Positions 1 through 8,257 of a stretch of 15,285 nucleotides of DNA are shown in pieces; positions within the stretch are counted from its first letter, which is position 1; each line of letters begins with the position of its first letter. Where the stretch lies: positions 1-15,285 of the forward strand of contig CACXAK010000010.1 in the NCBI GenBank assembly GCA_902765655.1, written 5' to 3'. Made by a program: the position numbers and the translations under genes. The stretch comes from an uncultured bacterium (GTDB lineage Bacteria > Cyanobacteriota > Vampirovibrionia > Gastranaerophilales > Gastranaerophilaceae). The notes beneath the pieces were generated by a model, which worked only from the letters and a program-made list of their open reading frames with translations, did no database searches and was not told the DNA's origin.

Positions 1-1314
1 ATGAGTTCTGCCTTTAGCTGATTTCATATCTTTCATTTCACCTTTACGATTTGAAAGACGTTCAATTGCAGAACCTGCATACTCATCAGGAACATCAACT
101 ATAAGGTTTTCATATGGTTCACATTGTTCACCATTAATATTTTTAAAAATAACTTCCGGTTTTGAAACCGCAAATTCGTACCCTTCACGTCGCATTGTTT
201 CAATAAGAATACTTAAGTGAAGTTCTCCTCTCCCTGAAACCTTGAAACAGTCAGTAGAATCTGTGTCTTCAACTCTTAAACTTACATTTTTTTCAAGCTC
301 TGTATATAATCTTTTCCTTAACTGACGGGAAGTTACAAATTTGCCTTCCTGACCTGCAAAAGGGCTGTCATTAACAGAAAAATTCATTTGCAATGTAGGT
401 TCATCAACTTTAATTAATGGTAATGCATGAGGATTTTCAGGGTCGCAAAGAGTTTCTCCTATTTGAATGTCGGAAAAGCCAGCTATCCCAACTATATCTC
501 CTGCTTTTGCTTCATTAATTTCAATTCTGCCCAAATCATGGAATCCAAACAATTTTGTAATTTTCCCTTTGCTTTGAGTCCCATCTGCCTGAATCCAGCA
601 TACTGTATCTTGAGAGTGAACAACACCCTGTGCAATTCTTCCTATTACTATTCGGCCTACATATTCGTTATAATCAAGTGTTGTTGCTCTGAATTGAAAC
701 GGTTTTGTCGAATCACCTTCCGGAGGAGCAATATTTTCCAAAATACAATCTAATAAAGGAATCATGTCTTTTGGTTCGTCTTCTAGTTCTTTTATAGCAA
801 ATCCGTTTAAACTGCTGGCAAAAATAAACGGAAAATCTATTAAATCAGCTCTGTCAGTTAATTCAGTGAATAAGTCAAACACTTTATCGAGTGCTGTAAG
901 CGGTTCAGCTGCCGGCTTATCAATTTTATTAATAACAACGATAATTTTTAGCCCGAGTTCAAGTGCTTTTGATAAAACAAATCTTGTCTGAGGCATAGGA
1001 CCTTCTGCAGCATCAACAATTAAAAGTGCACCGTCAACCATCCCTAATACACGTTCAACTTCGCCGCCAAAATCGGCGTGCCCCGGAGTATCAACAACAT
1101 TTATTTTCGTATCTTTGTAATTAATCGCAATATTTTTTGAAAGAATAGTAATTCCTCTTTCTCTTTCAAGGTCGTTACTGTCTAAAACACGTTCTTCAAC
1201 ATGCTGATTTTCTCTGAAAACTCCGGCTTGTTTTAACAAACAATCAACGAGGGTTGTTTTACCGTGGTCAACGTGTGCAATAATTGCAATGTTTCTAATT
1301 TTATTATCTGTCAT
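1..1314 (-). CDS. typA: Ribosome-associated GTPase TypA/BipA (3' end outside window)
   Basis: Translational GTPase of the EF-G-like superfamily that binds the ribosome and acts in stress adaptation and ribosome assembly. The 438 visible codons show G1 AHVDHGKT (residues 13-20), switch-I RERGITI (51-57), G3 DTPGH (75-79), G4 NKID (129-132) and a G5-like ASSLNG. Beta-barrel and EF-G-like domains follow, including the SGRGELHLSIL stretch typical of TypA/LepA/EF-G. Full TypA is about 600 residues, so roughly the last quarter is missing. The start at 1314 gives MTDNKIRN. An in-frame ATG at 1326 (MAEYMTDN) is possible, but its upstream sequence has no clear Shine-Dalgarno, whereas GGCGGA lies just before 1314. 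It follows the MFS gene on the same strand but has its own likely promoter. TypA is preferred over EF-G or LepA because of the G2/G3 context and the very short N-terminus. Confidence 0.96.
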   Translation of the reverse strand, partial: MTDNKIRNIAIIAHVDHGKTTLVDCLLKQAGVFRENQHVEERVLDSNDLERERGITILSKNIAINYKDTKINVVDTPGHADFGGEVERVLGMVDGALLIVDAAEGPMPQTRFVLSKALELGLKIIVVINKIDKPAAEPLTALDKVFDLFTELTDRADLIDFPFIFASSLNGFAIKELEDEPKDMIPLLDCILENIAPPEGDSTKPFQFRATTLDYNEYVGRIVIGRIAQGVVHSQDTVCWIQADGTQSKGKITKLFGFHDLGRIEINEAKAGDIVGIAGFSDIQIGETLCDPENPHALPLIKVDEPTLQMNFSVNDSPFAGQEGKFVTSRQLRKRLYTELEKNVSLRVEDTDSTDCFKVSGRGELHLSILIETMRREGYEFAVSKPEVIFKNINGEQCEPYENLIVDVPDEYAGSAIERLSNRKGEMKDMKSAKGRTH

Positions 1315-1338
1315 ATATTCCGCCATTCAATTTGTTTA

Positions 1339-1353
1339 GTGTAAATTTTACAC
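1339..1353. promoter_or_regulatory. 15-bp perfect palindrome at typA transcription start
   Basis: GTGTAAATTTTACAC has perfect 7-base arms around a single central base. It lies four bases after the predicted -10 of typA, so it would cover the +1 site. It could be an operator or the start of a 5' hairpin. No regulator is identifiable, and AT-rich DNA makes chance palindromes more likely. Confidence 0.35.
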
Positions 1354-1357
1354 TTAT

Positions 1358-1386
1358 ATAATAATACGGTAAATTTTTTATTTCAA
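1358..1386 (-). promoter_or_regulatory. Predicted sigma70-type promoter of typA
   Basis: On the minus strand, TTGAAA (1386-1381) is followed by exactly 17 bases and TATTAT (1363-1358). Transcription would start near 1351, giving a leader of about 37 bases. The promoter lies in the 85-base gap after the MFS stop codon, so typA need not depend on read-through. Confidence 0.55.
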
Positions 1387-1399
1387 CCTGCCAACAATA

Positions 1400-2788
1400 T
1401 TACTTGTTAGTACTGTAATCGTGATAGGCAATTATTGAGCAAGACAAGCATATTATTCCAAATAAAATGCCAAATAACATTGTTGTATGATAAGATTGTA
1501 AGAATGCCGACTGTTCTCCGCTAGAGGAATAGAATATTCTGAAACTTTCAAATAATGTAATGGTAATTGCAACCCCAAGAATATTCCCAAGATTTCTTGA
1601 GAGTGACAGTATACCGCTTGCAACCCCAAGTTCGTTTGTTTTTACGCTTGTTATAATTGCATTGTTTGACGGGGATTGGAATAAACCGTTCCCAATACCC
1701 ATTATTATTGAGGCGCCGACGATTTTCCACATTTGTGTTTTAAGTCCGAAAGTTGTAAATATTAGAAGCGCAATGATATAAATGCTTGGTCCGATTCTTG
1801 TCAGAATTTTGCTTCCGTGCGCCCCTGAATATGCCCCCGCAAAAGGTGCTACGGTTGCAGATGCAACAGAGTATGGTAATATTAACAAACCCGTTGTAAA
1901 TGCGTCATATTTCAATATTCCCTGTAAAAATAAAGGAAGTAAAATTGCATTTGTAAACATTGTCATATATGACGTCATTACCGCAATATTACCAAAGGTG
2001 AATGGCTTAATTTTAAACATTTTAAAATTTATCATGGGGTAAGATATTTTTTTGTCTCTGAAATAAAATAATCCGCCAAATAATAAAGTTAAAATGCCTA
2101 ATAATATTATTTGCAAGGATTTCCACCCCCAGCTGTGTCCCTGTGAAATTGCAAGCAGTAGTGATAACAGTGAAATTCCGAAATATAGAAAACCCTTATA
2201 ATCAAATTTTAGTTCTTTTCTTCTTATATATGACGGGATTAGTTTGTATGCGTAATATCCGCATATTAAAGCAATCGGAATTGAAGGGATAAATATTGTT
2301 CTCCAACCGAAATAATTTATCATTAGCCCTCCGACTGCAGGTCCCATCATCCCGCCTATTGCGACAAGTGAACCGTTTATGCCAAGTGCTTTCCCTCTGT
2401 TTTTGCCGTGGAATAGTGTAGCAATTACTGCCGGTCCGTTTGCCATCATAATTGATGCCCCAAGTGCTTCAATGCATCTTGATATAATTAAAATAGTAAA
2501 ATTAGGTGAAATTGTACAAAATATTGCGCCTGTTGCAAATATGAAAAAACCTGTTGCATATACTTTATTTTTTGGATATAAATCTCCGATTTTTCCAAAA
2601 AACGGGAGGAATACTGTCATGACAAGCATATATGCTATTATGATCCACTGAACTTGTGTTAATGAGATGTTTAAGCCCTGTGATATAGGATAAAGTGCAA
2701 GCTGAACTGTTGTTGAATCCAGCATCCCCAAAAAGTTTCCAAGAATAATTATTGTACATATAATCCATTTGACAGGTAAATTTTTCAT
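1400..2788 (-). CDS. MFS drug:H+ antiporter, DHA2 (EmrB/QacA-like) family
   Basis: Inner-membrane proton-coupled exporter of 462 residues, the length expected for a 14-helix DHA2 transporter. Near the N-terminus the first helix carries LDSTTVQLALYPI, matching the family motif in helix 1 (LDxTIVNVALP). The helix 2-3 loop has motif A, GKIGDLYPKNK. Helix 5 carries motif C-like GPAVGGLMINYFGWR, typical of antiporters. Evenly spaced hydrophobic segments continue to residue ~455. The substrate cannot be read from sequence; drugs, bile acids or other toxic amphiphiles are family possibilities. The start at 2788 has no Shine-Dalgarno, and the predicted promoter would start RNA only a few bases upstream, so the message may be leaderless. 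It is divergent from the first pilin-fibre gene and points towards typA. No adjacent regulator gene is seen. Confidence 0.88.
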   Translation of the reverse strand: MKNLPVKWIICTIIILGNFLGMLDSTTVQLALYPISQGLNISLTQVQWIIIAYMLVMTVFLPFFGKIGDLYPKNKVYATGFFIFATGAIFCTISPNFTILIISRCIEALGASIMMANGPAVIATLFHGKNRGKALGINGSLVAIGGMMGPAVGGLMINYFGWRTIFIPSIPIALICGYYAYKLIPSYIRRKELKFDYKGFLYFGISLLSLLLAISQGHSWGWKSLQIILLGILTLLFGGLFYFRDKKISYPMINFKMFKIKPFTFGNIAVMTSYMTMFTNAILLPLFLQGILKYDAFTTGLLILPYSVASATVAPFAGAYSGAHGSKILTRIGPSIYIIALLIFTTFGLKTQMWKIVGASIIMGIGNGLFQSPSNNAIITSVKTNELGVASGILSLSRNLGNILGVAITITLFESFRIFYSSSGEQSAFLQSYHTTMLFGILFGIICLSCSIIAYHDYSTNK

Positions 2789-2797
2789 AACAATATA

Positions 2798-2827
2798 ATT
2801 TTATCACGACATTTTTATGTATGTCAG
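2798..2827 (-). promoter_or_regulatory. Possible MFS promoter with inverted repeat in spacer
   Basis: On the minus strand, CTGACA (2827-2822), an 18-base spacer and TAAAAT (2803-2798) form a plausible sigma70 promoter. An inverted repeat, GACAT (2808-2812) and ATGTC (2821-2825), overlaps the -35 and spacer and could be a repressor site. The predicted start near 2791 leaves almost no leader before the ATG at 2788. Confidence 0.35.
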
Positions 2828-2862
2828 TAAATCTGTTTTAATGTCACAAATTGTTAATTTTA

Positions 2863-2891
2863 TTGAATGTTTAGTCATTATATGTTATAAT
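2863..2891 (+). promoter_or_regulatory. Predicted extended -10 promoter of the first pilin-fibre gene
   Basis: TTGAAT (2863-2868), 17 bases, then TATAAT (2886-2891) preceded by TGT (2883-2885), an extended -10 element. Transcription would begin near 2898. That rules out the long in-frame reading from 2817 and leaves a leader of about 30 bases that includes GGAG at 2916-2919. Confidence 0.65.
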
Positions 2892-2930
2892 TTTAGTATA
2901 AGTAAAATTATCTTTGGAGTTATATTGAGG

Positions 2931-4754
2931 ATGATAAAAGGGAACAAGGCATTTTCTTTAACTGAGCTTTTAATAGTTATCGTTATTATTGCCGTATTGT
3001 TTGCTGCTATTGCACCTATTATAACAAAAAGACAAGTCTCAGAAACGCATATGTCTGAATCAATATGGAATTTTGTAACCGGTGATTCGGAGCGTGATGC
3101 TTATTTTGATCCTGGTGTTGAAACCTGGACTTCAAGTGTATATATGGGAATGATTCCGACGTCAAATGATAAAACTGCCGGGAAATTGGTTATAGATGCC
3201 GGACCAATTACTTATAACAGTAATACGTATAATCAGCCTCAGATGCAATTCAGGTTTTCCGCTGATTCAAAACAGCAAGGCAGAGGTATGGCTTCAGCTT
3301 TATTATTCCTAAATGATTCAAGCGTAATATTTGGGTCTTCTATTTCGCCTTACAATACTTCTAAATCTGTTATTTACGGATTATCAAATCTTGTAAACAA
3401 TAATTATGCTCATTCTCTTACTGTGTTTGGTAACGGTGCTATGGAGTATTCAAAAATCGGTTCAGCTGGTGGTTCTACTCCTCAATATATAATTGCTGTT
3501 GGTCATCGTGCAGCACAAAGAATTGGTGCTTCGGATACTACTGATTCTGTCAACGGTATTTATATTGGTGCAGGCGCAGGGACTTCATTGGCTCAAACAA
3601 AGTTGCCGCCAACGGGTAATATTGCTGTTGGCTATAATTCTATGGCTTATTCAGACACAGTAAATAATGATGAATCAAAAGCTGAAACGAAGGGTTCTCA
3701 TAATGTATTTTTAGGTGCTTATACCGGTAACGGGTTTACAAGTACATCTGCATCATATAATACAATTGTAGGGACTGTGTACCCCGGAGCAAATGCCTCA
3801 TATAATACTATTATCGGATATGATGTTTATGCAAAAGGAGATCCGAATGTTTCCAATTTGACTGCTATCGGATATAATGCCTGCTCATCGTTGTCGGGTT
3901 CTTCGGGTTCAAAAGTTTGTATTGGGGCAGATTCAGGTCATTCCACAAATAACACTCCTGAGGTTTTTGATACTGATTCCGGAGAACATATATTCTTAGG
4001 AGGAAAACCAAGTTCTCAAAAAACAAGAGGATTTGCAGGTCGTTCTGTATTAGAAGTTCATAACAATGTAGTAAATGGTCAGACGTATGGTAATGTCGTA
4101 ATAAATTCAAATCTTGTTGTCAGAGGAAACTTTTTCCCTTCTGATAGTAATAAAGTAGTATATAATGAATTTAAGAGTACACAAGATATATCGGGTATGG
4201 AAATTCCATATTATAGATGCAGCAGTGATTCTTACAGGTCTATTCTAAACTATAACAATTTTGTTTGCACTGAATTTGAGCAATCAAATCCTAAATCAAA
4301 TAATGTTTTGGTAAAAAAAGGGAATTGTTCCAACGATAACGGATATCCTTCAGGAAATGGTTGTCCTAATATTACTTCAGATATACGTTTGAAAACTGAT
4401 ATAACTGAAAATAATGTCGGGTTAGATATGCTGACTCGCTTGGAACCTTATTATTATACATATAAAAATGATGCCAAAAAGGTTCGTCATGTTGGGGTAA
4501 TAGCTCAGGATTTGCAAAAAATATTTCCTGATGCGGTTACAAAAGATAAAAACGGATATTTGAAAATCAGGTTTGAGGATATGTTTTATGCTCTTATTAA
4601 TTCAATTAAGCAATTAGCTCAAAAATTAGATAATGTGAAAATTATGATAACGTCAGCGAAGTCGGATCTTATAAAAATTAAGGCAGATCATAAGGACATA
4701 AGAAAACAAATATCGGCTCTTGATATTCGTATAAGGCGTCTTGAAAGGAAGTAA
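2931..4754 (+). CDS. Prepilin-anchored fibre protein with C-terminal peptidase S74 chaperone (paralogue 1)
   Basis: 607 residues. The N-terminus is a class III (prepilin) signal: basic leader, cleavage context KA|FSLTE with Glu5, a hydrophobic helix and Pro22 of the mature protein. A beta-rich module with a conserved Trp follows. Residues ~188-335 hold about seven YadA-like beta-roll repeats (NIAVGYNSM, NVFLGAYTG, NTIVG, NTIIGYD). A neck motif VLEVHN...NLVVRG ends near 399. A variable region (400-482) carries four Cys. The S74 intramolecular chaperone starts at Ser483 in SDIRLK, with Lys488 completing the expected Ser/Lys dyad. It continues with GVIAQDLQKIFPD, FYALINSIKQL and a C-terminal coiled coil. 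Self-cleavage before Ser483 would release 125 residues. The start could also be TTG at 2925, better spaced from GGAG at 2916. The next paralogue begins six bases after the stop, so the two are probably an operon. Ligand unknown. Confidence 0.88.
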   Translation: MIKGNKAFSLTELLIVIVIIAVLFAAIAPIITKRQVSETHMSESIWNFVTGDSERDAYFDPGVETWTSSVYMGMIPTSNDKTAGKLVIDAGPITYNSNTYNQPQMQFRFSADSKQQGRGMASALLFLNDSSVIFGSSISPYNTSKSVIYGLSNLVNNNYAHSLTVFGNGAMEYSKIGSAGGSTPQYIIAVGHRAAQRIGASDTTDSVNGIYIGAGAGTSLAQTKLPPTGNIAVGYNSMAYSDTVNNDESKAETKGSHNVFLGAYTGNGFTSTSASYNTIVGTVYPGANASYNTIIGYDVYAKGDPNVSNLTAIGYNACSSLSGSSGSKVCIGADSGHSTNNTPEVFDTDSGEHIFLGGKPSSQKTRGFAGRSVLEVHNNVVNGQTYGNVVINSNLVVRGNFFPSDSNKVVYNEFKSTQDISGMEIPYYRCSSDSYRSILNYNNFVCTEFEQSNPKSNNVLVKKGNCSNDNGYPSGNGCPNITSDIRLKTDITENNVGLDMLTRLEPYYYTYKNDAKKVRHVGVIAQDLQKIFPDAVTKDKNGYLKIRFEDMFYALINSIKQLAQKLDNVKIMITSAKSDLIKIKADHKDIRKQISALDIRIRRLERK

Positions 4755-4760
4755 CAGTAA

Positions 4761-6926
4761 ATGTTTGATATATATAAAGAAAAACATAATAAAAAAGCAT
4801 TTACGCTTGCAGAATTAATGGTAATTATGTCCGTAATGGCTGTAATAATGGCTGCTGTTGCTCCTATTTTTACTTCCCGTTATACAAATGTTTCTCTTGA
4901 TAACGTTTGGGAATCTATTCCCGCAAGCAATTCAAATGACATTTTTGCAGATGCTCCCGTTCGTGCAATGAGTCAGCAAGTTATTATTGGCAGTACTCCC
5001 GCTGATTTAGAGGATATAAGAACAACTTTTGAACCGTATTCTAAACTGATAGTTCATTCAACTCATCAGGTAGATGGTAATAAATTCCAAAAACAGATTG
5101 ATTTTAGACGTAGTGGCAGTAAAGTTGGGTATTTATTTGCCGCAAATTCTAATTTGTTACTAGGTGGAAATTACAACAGTATAAGTTTTGAGTATAAGCC
5201 CTCAAATTTGACTAATATAACTGCAATGAACATTGGTACCGGAGCTGCCGGTAATACTGCGCTTGGCAGATATGCTCTTGATTCACTGACAACAGGTATG
5301 TATAATTCTGCTTTGGGTTATTCTTCATTGAAGAGTTTAACAAGTGGCAGCAAAAATACTGCTGTCGGTGTTATGTCAGCTTTAAATTTAACTCAGGGTA
5401 ATGGTAACGTTTTTATTGGCTATAACTCTTACAATAGTAATGATGGTGAATATAATACAATTGTTGGTAATAATTCGAATGGGCGTTCTTCAGTCAGTAA
5501 GCGTGTGACTGCAATTGGTAATGAAGTTAATGTAAAAGGTGAAGATAATGTTGCAGTCGGGAATAAATCCAATGCAGGAGGGTATTACAACACTGCCGTT
5601 GGTTACGGAGCTTTAGCATCTGCTAATCCTGATAATGATTCTTATAGTAATTTTAAATATAATACTGCAGTAGGTTATAATTCTTGTTCGGGTATTGCTA
5701 ATACCTCTCAAAATACTACTTGTATCGGAGGCAGTGGAGTTGATACAACTGTTATGAGTTCTACAGCACAAGGTTTTTTTGGAGATACAACACAGAGAGT
5801 GTTTATAGGAAAGCCGACCTCACAATTTTCTAGTGCTGCAACATTAGAAGTCCATAACCGTACTACAACCAGTGGTAGATATCCGTACCCAGCGTCAGCA
5901 GGTTTAAGTGGTGGTATTGGAGATGCATCAGTTATAGTAAACGGCAATTTAATAGTACGCGGTCAAACCTATATGATTGGCCGTTCTCCGTATCCGATCG
6001 CTCCGGGTGCTAGTAGTACTGCAGTTGCAAATACTATTTCTTTGATGGGTTACAGATTATACAAAGAATCTCCTTCTTCTCATAAACCTTTAATAGGTAT
6101 GGATGGTTCTGATTATTCACAGCGTGTTGATAGTACTTCTGAAATTTACCATCAAAAATATAACGCAAGAGAGCATTGTATATGTGCATACTCCTGTTCT
6201 TCTTCAAAGGATTATCATACAAACGGTTTTTATGGCAGAGATTCTTATAATTGGTCATATTTGTCATTTAACAATTATGCACAATTATTTTCAAGTCTTG
6301 TTGATGGTTATGATTATTATTGGGGTGCAACATCCCACAGGTGTGGAGCCTCCTATAATAACAGTAGTGATGAAGCAACTAATATTGAACTTGACAGAGC
6401 GCATAATCTTGTAAAAAGTGCTGCAGCTGTTAGTTCTATGAGTGATAGTGATGCCTATGCCGGCGGCTCATGCTGTCCTATTCTTACGCCATCAGGTTAC
6501 AGACGTTCAAATGCTATTGAAACAACAGAAGAGGGCAATGAATCTGTTTCAAGTGACATGCGTCTTAAAAATATCGATTCTTTATTTGAAAATGGGTATA
6601 GTGATCTGTCAAAATTAAAAATTTATAATTATACATTTAAGTCTGATAAGACAAAAACTCCTTATGTTGGTGTTATTGCTCAGGATTTAAAACGAGTATT
6701 CCCTGATTCTGTTTCTAAAGATGATAAGGGATATTATAAAATTCGTAAAGAAGATATGTTTTATGCAGCAATAAATTCCGTAAAAGAATTATATCAGGAA
6801 TTATCAAATCTGGTCAAACGCGTTGAGAATGATGTTTTAAGAATAGTTGCACTTAAGAATCAGAATGCAAAGCTAAAACAAAAACTCTCTGAGATTTCAA
6901 ACGAATTAGATAAATTGGAAAAATAA
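4761..6926 (+). CDS. Prepilin-anchored fibre protein with C-terminal peptidase S74 chaperone (paralogue 2)
   Basis: 721 residues, the longest of three paralogues. The prepilin signal is HNKKA|FTLAE with Glu5 and Pro22 in the membrane helix. Next come a module with VWESI, VIIGSTP and YSKLIVHS blocks shared with the other two, and about ten YadA-like repeats (~155-325; NTALGRYAL, NSALGYSSL, NTAVGYGAL). A conserved Cys pair sits at 309 and 321. The neck is TLEVHN...NLIVRG. The 196-residue tip (402-597) holds 19 Tyr, two Trp and six Cys (473, 475, 478, 528, 571, 572), with no family recognised. The S74 domain begins at Ser598 in SDMRLK (Lys603), with GVIAQDLKRVFPD and MFYAAINSVKEL, then a coiled coil. 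Cleavage would leave a 597-residue pilin-anchored fibre. Translation probably uses AAGGAAG overlapping the end of paralogue 1. A strong terminator follows directly. Confidence 0.88.
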   Translation: MFDIYKEKHNKKAFTLAELMVIMSVMAVIMAAVAPIFTSRYTNVSLDNVWESIPASNSNDIFADAPVRAMSQQVIIGSTPADLEDIRTTFEPYSKLIVHSTHQVDGNKFQKQIDFRRSGSKVGYLFAANSNLLLGGNYNSISFEYKPSNLTNITAMNIGTGAAGNTALGRYALDSLTTGMYNSALGYSSLKSLTSGSKNTAVGVMSALNLTQGNGNVFIGYNSYNSNDGEYNTIVGNNSNGRSSVSKRVTAIGNEVNVKGEDNVAVGNKSNAGGYYNTAVGYGALASANPDNDSYSNFKYNTAVGYNSCSGIANTSQNTTCIGGSGVDTTVMSSTAQGFFGDTTQRVFIGKPTSQFSSAATLEVHNRTTTSGRYPYPASAGLSGGIGDASVIVNGNLIVRGQTYMIGRSPYPIAPGASSTAVANTISLMGYRLYKESPSSHKPLIGMDGSDYSQRVDSTSEIYHQKYNAREHCICAYSCSSSKDYHTNGFYGRDSYNWSYLSFNNYAQLFSSLVDGYDYYWGATSHRCGASYNNSSDEATNIELDRAHNLVKSAAAVSSMSDSDAYAGGSCCPILTPSGYRRSNAIETTEEGNESVSSDMRLKNIDSLFENGYSDLSKLKIYNYTFKSDKTKTPYVGVIAQDLKRVFPDSVSKDDKGYYKIRKEDMFYAAINSVKELYQELSNLVKRVENDVLRIVALKNQNAKLKQKLSEISNELDKLEK

Positions 6927-6955
6927 AGGTGGGAATTTTATCCCACCTTTATTTT
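6920..6955. terminator. Bidirectional intrinsic terminator
   Basis: Perfect 15-base stem: left arm 6920-6934 (core AAAGGTGGGA), six-base loop ATTTTA and right arm 6941-6955 (core TCCCACCTTT). T-rich sequence follows on both strands. It ends the two-gene fibre operon on the plus strand and the convergent metK transcript on the minus strand. It overlaps the stop of paralogue 2. Confidence 0.9.
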
Positions 6956-6974
6956 ATTATTTGATAATAGCTTT

Positions 6975-8249
6975 TTATGCGCAACTGCAACCACAGGTTG
7001 AAGCTTTATCTCTCAATTCATCAGCTTTATCTGTGTGTTCCCATGGAACATCAATATCTGTACGCCCCATATGCCCGTATGCAGCAAGCAACTGATAAAA
7101 TTTGCCACCATTTTTTGCAGGTAAGTTTCTTAAATCAAATTTATTGATAATTCCAGCAGGAGTTAAATCAAATGTTTTAGAAACGATTTCAGCCAAATCT
7201 TCGTCAGATATTTTACCAGTACCAAAAGTATCAACCATAATTGATAACGGTTCTGCTACTCCGATTGCATAAGCTAATTCAATTTCGCATTTGTCGGCTA
7301 AACCGGATGCAACGATATTTTTTGCAACATATCTTGATGCATAAGCTGCCGAGCGGTCAACTTTCGTTGGATCTTTCCCTGAAAATGCTCCGCCACCATG
7401 ACGAGAATATCCACCGTATGTATCAACAATAATTTTTCTCCCTGTTAAACCGGAATCACCCTGAGGTCCGCCAATAACAAATCTTCCTGATGGATTTATA
7501 AGAATAATTGTTTTTTCATCCGGTTTTATGTTACAAGATTCAAAAACATAATCAATAACTAATTTTTTTAAGTCTTTTGAAATTATTTCTTGGACAGCTT
7601 TGTTATCTGAGATTCCGTTAATTTCAGGATTGTGCTGTGTTGACAGTAAAATTGTGTGTATTCTTGATGGCTTCCCGTCAACATATTCAACTGTTACTTG
7701 AGATTTTCCGTCAGGTCTTAAATAATTAATTAAGCCGGATTTTCTTACCTGTGCAAGTCTATATGAAAGTTTGTGTGCAAGACTTATCGGTAATGGCATA
7801 AGTTCAGGTGTTTCATTGCATGCATAACCAAACATTATGCCCTGATCCCCTGCACCGATTTCTTCTGTTTCGGTTGTTGAAGTATCAGAATTATCATTAC
7901 GTGATTCAAGCGCTTTGTTAACACCATTTCCGATGTCAGTTGATTGCTCATCTATGCTTGTTAAAACTGCGCATGTATCAGCATCAAATCCTCCTGAACA
8001 AGCTCCTGTATATCCGATATTTCTGATTGTATTTCTTACTACCTGTGGGATATCTACATAACAATCTGCTGTTATTTCTCCACAAATTAGCGCCATTCCT
8101 GTTGTTACAGTTGTTTCTGCAGCTACTCTTGAATTTTTGTCTTTAGTTAAAAATTCATCTAAAATAGCATCAGAAATCTGGTCACAAACTTTGTCAGGAT
8201 GACCTTCTGTTACTGATTCTGAGGTAAATAAAAAGTTCTTCTTTGTCAT
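6975..8249 (-). CDS. metK: S-adenosylmethionine synthase
   Basis: Cytosolic enzyme making S-adenosylmethionine from methionine and ATP, with release of phosphate and pyrophosphate; it works as a tetramer with Mg2+ and K+. The 424 residues include SVTEGHPDKVCDQISDAILD (His17 and Asp19 at the ATP site), GAGDQGIMFGYACNET (132-147, the adenine-binding signature) and the glycine-rich GGGAFSGKDPTKVDRSAAY phosphate-binding stretch. It is longer than the E. coli enzyme (about 384) and close to the length of cyanobacterial ones. The last eight residues, STCGCSCA, hold three alternating Cys and are unusual. The start at 8249 is fixed by AAGGAGA at 8263-8257, spaced seven bases. It has its own promoter and a structured leader that can hide this Shine-Dalgarno. 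The S74-pilin paralogue 3 gene lies upstream on the same strand. Confidence 0.98.
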   Translation of the reverse strand: MTKKNFLFTSESVTEGHPDKVCDQISDAILDEFLTKDKNSRVAAETTVTTGMALICGEITADCYVDIPQVVRNTIRNIGYTGACSGGFDADTCAVLTSIDEQSTDIGNGVNKALESRNDNSDTSTTETEEIGAGDQGIMFGYACNETPELMPLPISLAHKLSYRLAQVRKSGLINYLRPDGKSQVTVEYVDGKPSRIHTILLSTQHNPEINGISDNKAVQEIISKDLKKLVIDYVFESCNIKPDEKTIILINPSGRFVIGGPQGDSGLTGRKIIVDTYGGYSRHGGGAFSGKDPTKVDRSAAYASRYVAKNIVASGLADKCEIELAYAIGVAEPLSIMVDTFGTGKISDEDLAEIVSKTFDLTPAGIINKFDLRNLPAKNGGKFYQLLAAYGHMGRTDIDVPWEHTDKADELRDKASTCGCSCA

Positions 8250-8257
8250 TTTAAATT

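Noticed and set aside
427..991. Plus-strand open frames opposite the typA gene
   Set aside because: They lie entirely antisense to a well-conserved GTPase, lack Shine-Dalgarno sites and encode low-quality sequence with no motif.
2817..2930. Longer N-terminus of pilin-fibre paralogue 1 starting at 2817
   Set aside because: It would place 38 residues before the prepilin signal, and the predicted promoter (2863-2891) lies inside it.
3492..3935. Repeat array as a tandem DNA repeat or CRISPR
   Set aside because: The periodicity is in the protein (NxxxG beta-roll units) with degenerate DNA and uneven unit lengths; no identical repeats or spacers occur.
6103..6414. Overlapping plus-strand frame inside paralogue 2
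   Set aside because: It is out of frame with a gene whose S74 domain downstream is intact, and has no ribosome-binding site or recognisable product.
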